Of a DNA stretch of 64,000 nt, positions 63,795-64,000 are shown in pieces (position 1 is the stretch's first letter; every line of letters begins with the position of its first letter). The position numbers and the translations under genes are program-made. The notes under the pieces were generated by a model that made no database searches, was not told where the DNA came from, and was given only the letters and a program-made list of their open reading frames with translations. The stretch is from Clostridium fermenticellae (lineage in GTDB: Bacteria > Bacillota > Clostridia > Clostridiales > Clostridiaceae): positions 640,183-704,182 of the forward strand of contig NZ_CP032416.1 in assembly GCF_003600355.1 (NCBI RefSeq), given 5' to 3'.

Positions 63795-64000
63795 TGCATA
63801 TTAAAAAAGAAGAAAGTGCTAAAAGTTTAATAATAGATATTTCTATAAGACAACTAAGCGCATTTAATAGTGACGAAGACGGACAACCCAATAAAAATTA
63901 TTAATGTCTGATGAAGAATTTCAAGATTTTAAAACTAATCATGTATTAGAAAATTTTAATAAGAAAACTTATAGTAAGTTGTTACCTATAAATTTTATTT
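63795..64000 (+). other. possible small genes at the window edge
   Basis: Two weak frames: 63795-63902 (MHIKKEESAKSLIIDISIRQ, ending in NKNY) and one open to the window end from ATG 63904 (MSDEEFQDFKTNHVLENFNK). Neither has a ribosome binding site or a known motif. The second may be the start or an internal part of a gene continuing outside. Confidence 0.3.

Overview
The window is AT-rich, uses strong AGGAGG-type ribosome binding sites, has a dense tRNA gene cluster, and carries several small proteins typical of clostridia. It looks like a chromosome segment of a Clostridium sensu stricto; I cannot name the species. Positions 1-9664 are ordinary chromosome: the end of ligA, a small membrane protein, an oligopeptide-binding lipoprotein, a short Cys-rich protein, an unrecognised 465-residue protein, a HypE/AIR-synthase-like gene, an rph-rdgB-phosphodiesterase operon, and a 21-gene tRNA operon (7757-9664) grown by internal block duplication.

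Positions 9625-45737 hold two tandem copies of an 18-kb integrative element in the 3' end of the last tRNA gene, tRNA-Arg(TCG). A 40-bp att core occurs three times (9625, 27647, 45698). Each copy carries a tyrosine integrase, a Uma2-family nuclease, an ImmA/IrrE protease with a CI-like repressor, a divergent Cro-like gene behind palindromic operators, an Xis-like protein, DnaD-like and DnaB replication proteins, small early genes, a J-domain protein, a BcgI-like (type IIB) restriction-modification pair, late-regulator-like helix-turn-helix genes, and a rightmost cargo module. There are no capsid, portal, terminase, relaxase or conjugation genes, so it resembles a phage satellite (PICI-like) or a replicating integrative element with anti-phage cargo. 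The cargo module is the most striking part: an ImmA/IrrE metalloprotease translationally coupled to a class III nucleotide cyclase with a C-terminal Nudix domain, convergent with a membrane protein resembling the Pycsar effector PycTM. It is driven from a promoter whose -35 boxes sit in sixteen perfect 11-bp repeats. A dyad with an invariant 14-bp spacer (GTAGTTACT-N14-AGTAACTAC) recurs five times per copy.

The two copies appear to differ only by single-base indels, mostly in short homopolymers and concentrated at 21.7-25.3 kb in copy 1. There they break five genes that are intact in copy 2, and another such indel splits the restriction gene. This looks more like residual sequencing error in an unpolished repeat than natural decay.

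Beyond the last att site lies the integrase stub of an older element at the same tRNA, then a defence-rich accessory region (46-62 kb): a DUF4365-type nuclease candidate, a sigma-factor/YvrJ/DUF1659/DUF2922/amidase cassette, a Kiwa-like pair, a type I restriction-modification system (hsdRMS), an HTH/ImmA-protease/PIN-like trio, and decayed HepT-MntA and ImmA genes. The window ends with a Cys-rich copper-binding (Csp-like) protein behind a promoter carrying a MerR-like dyad.
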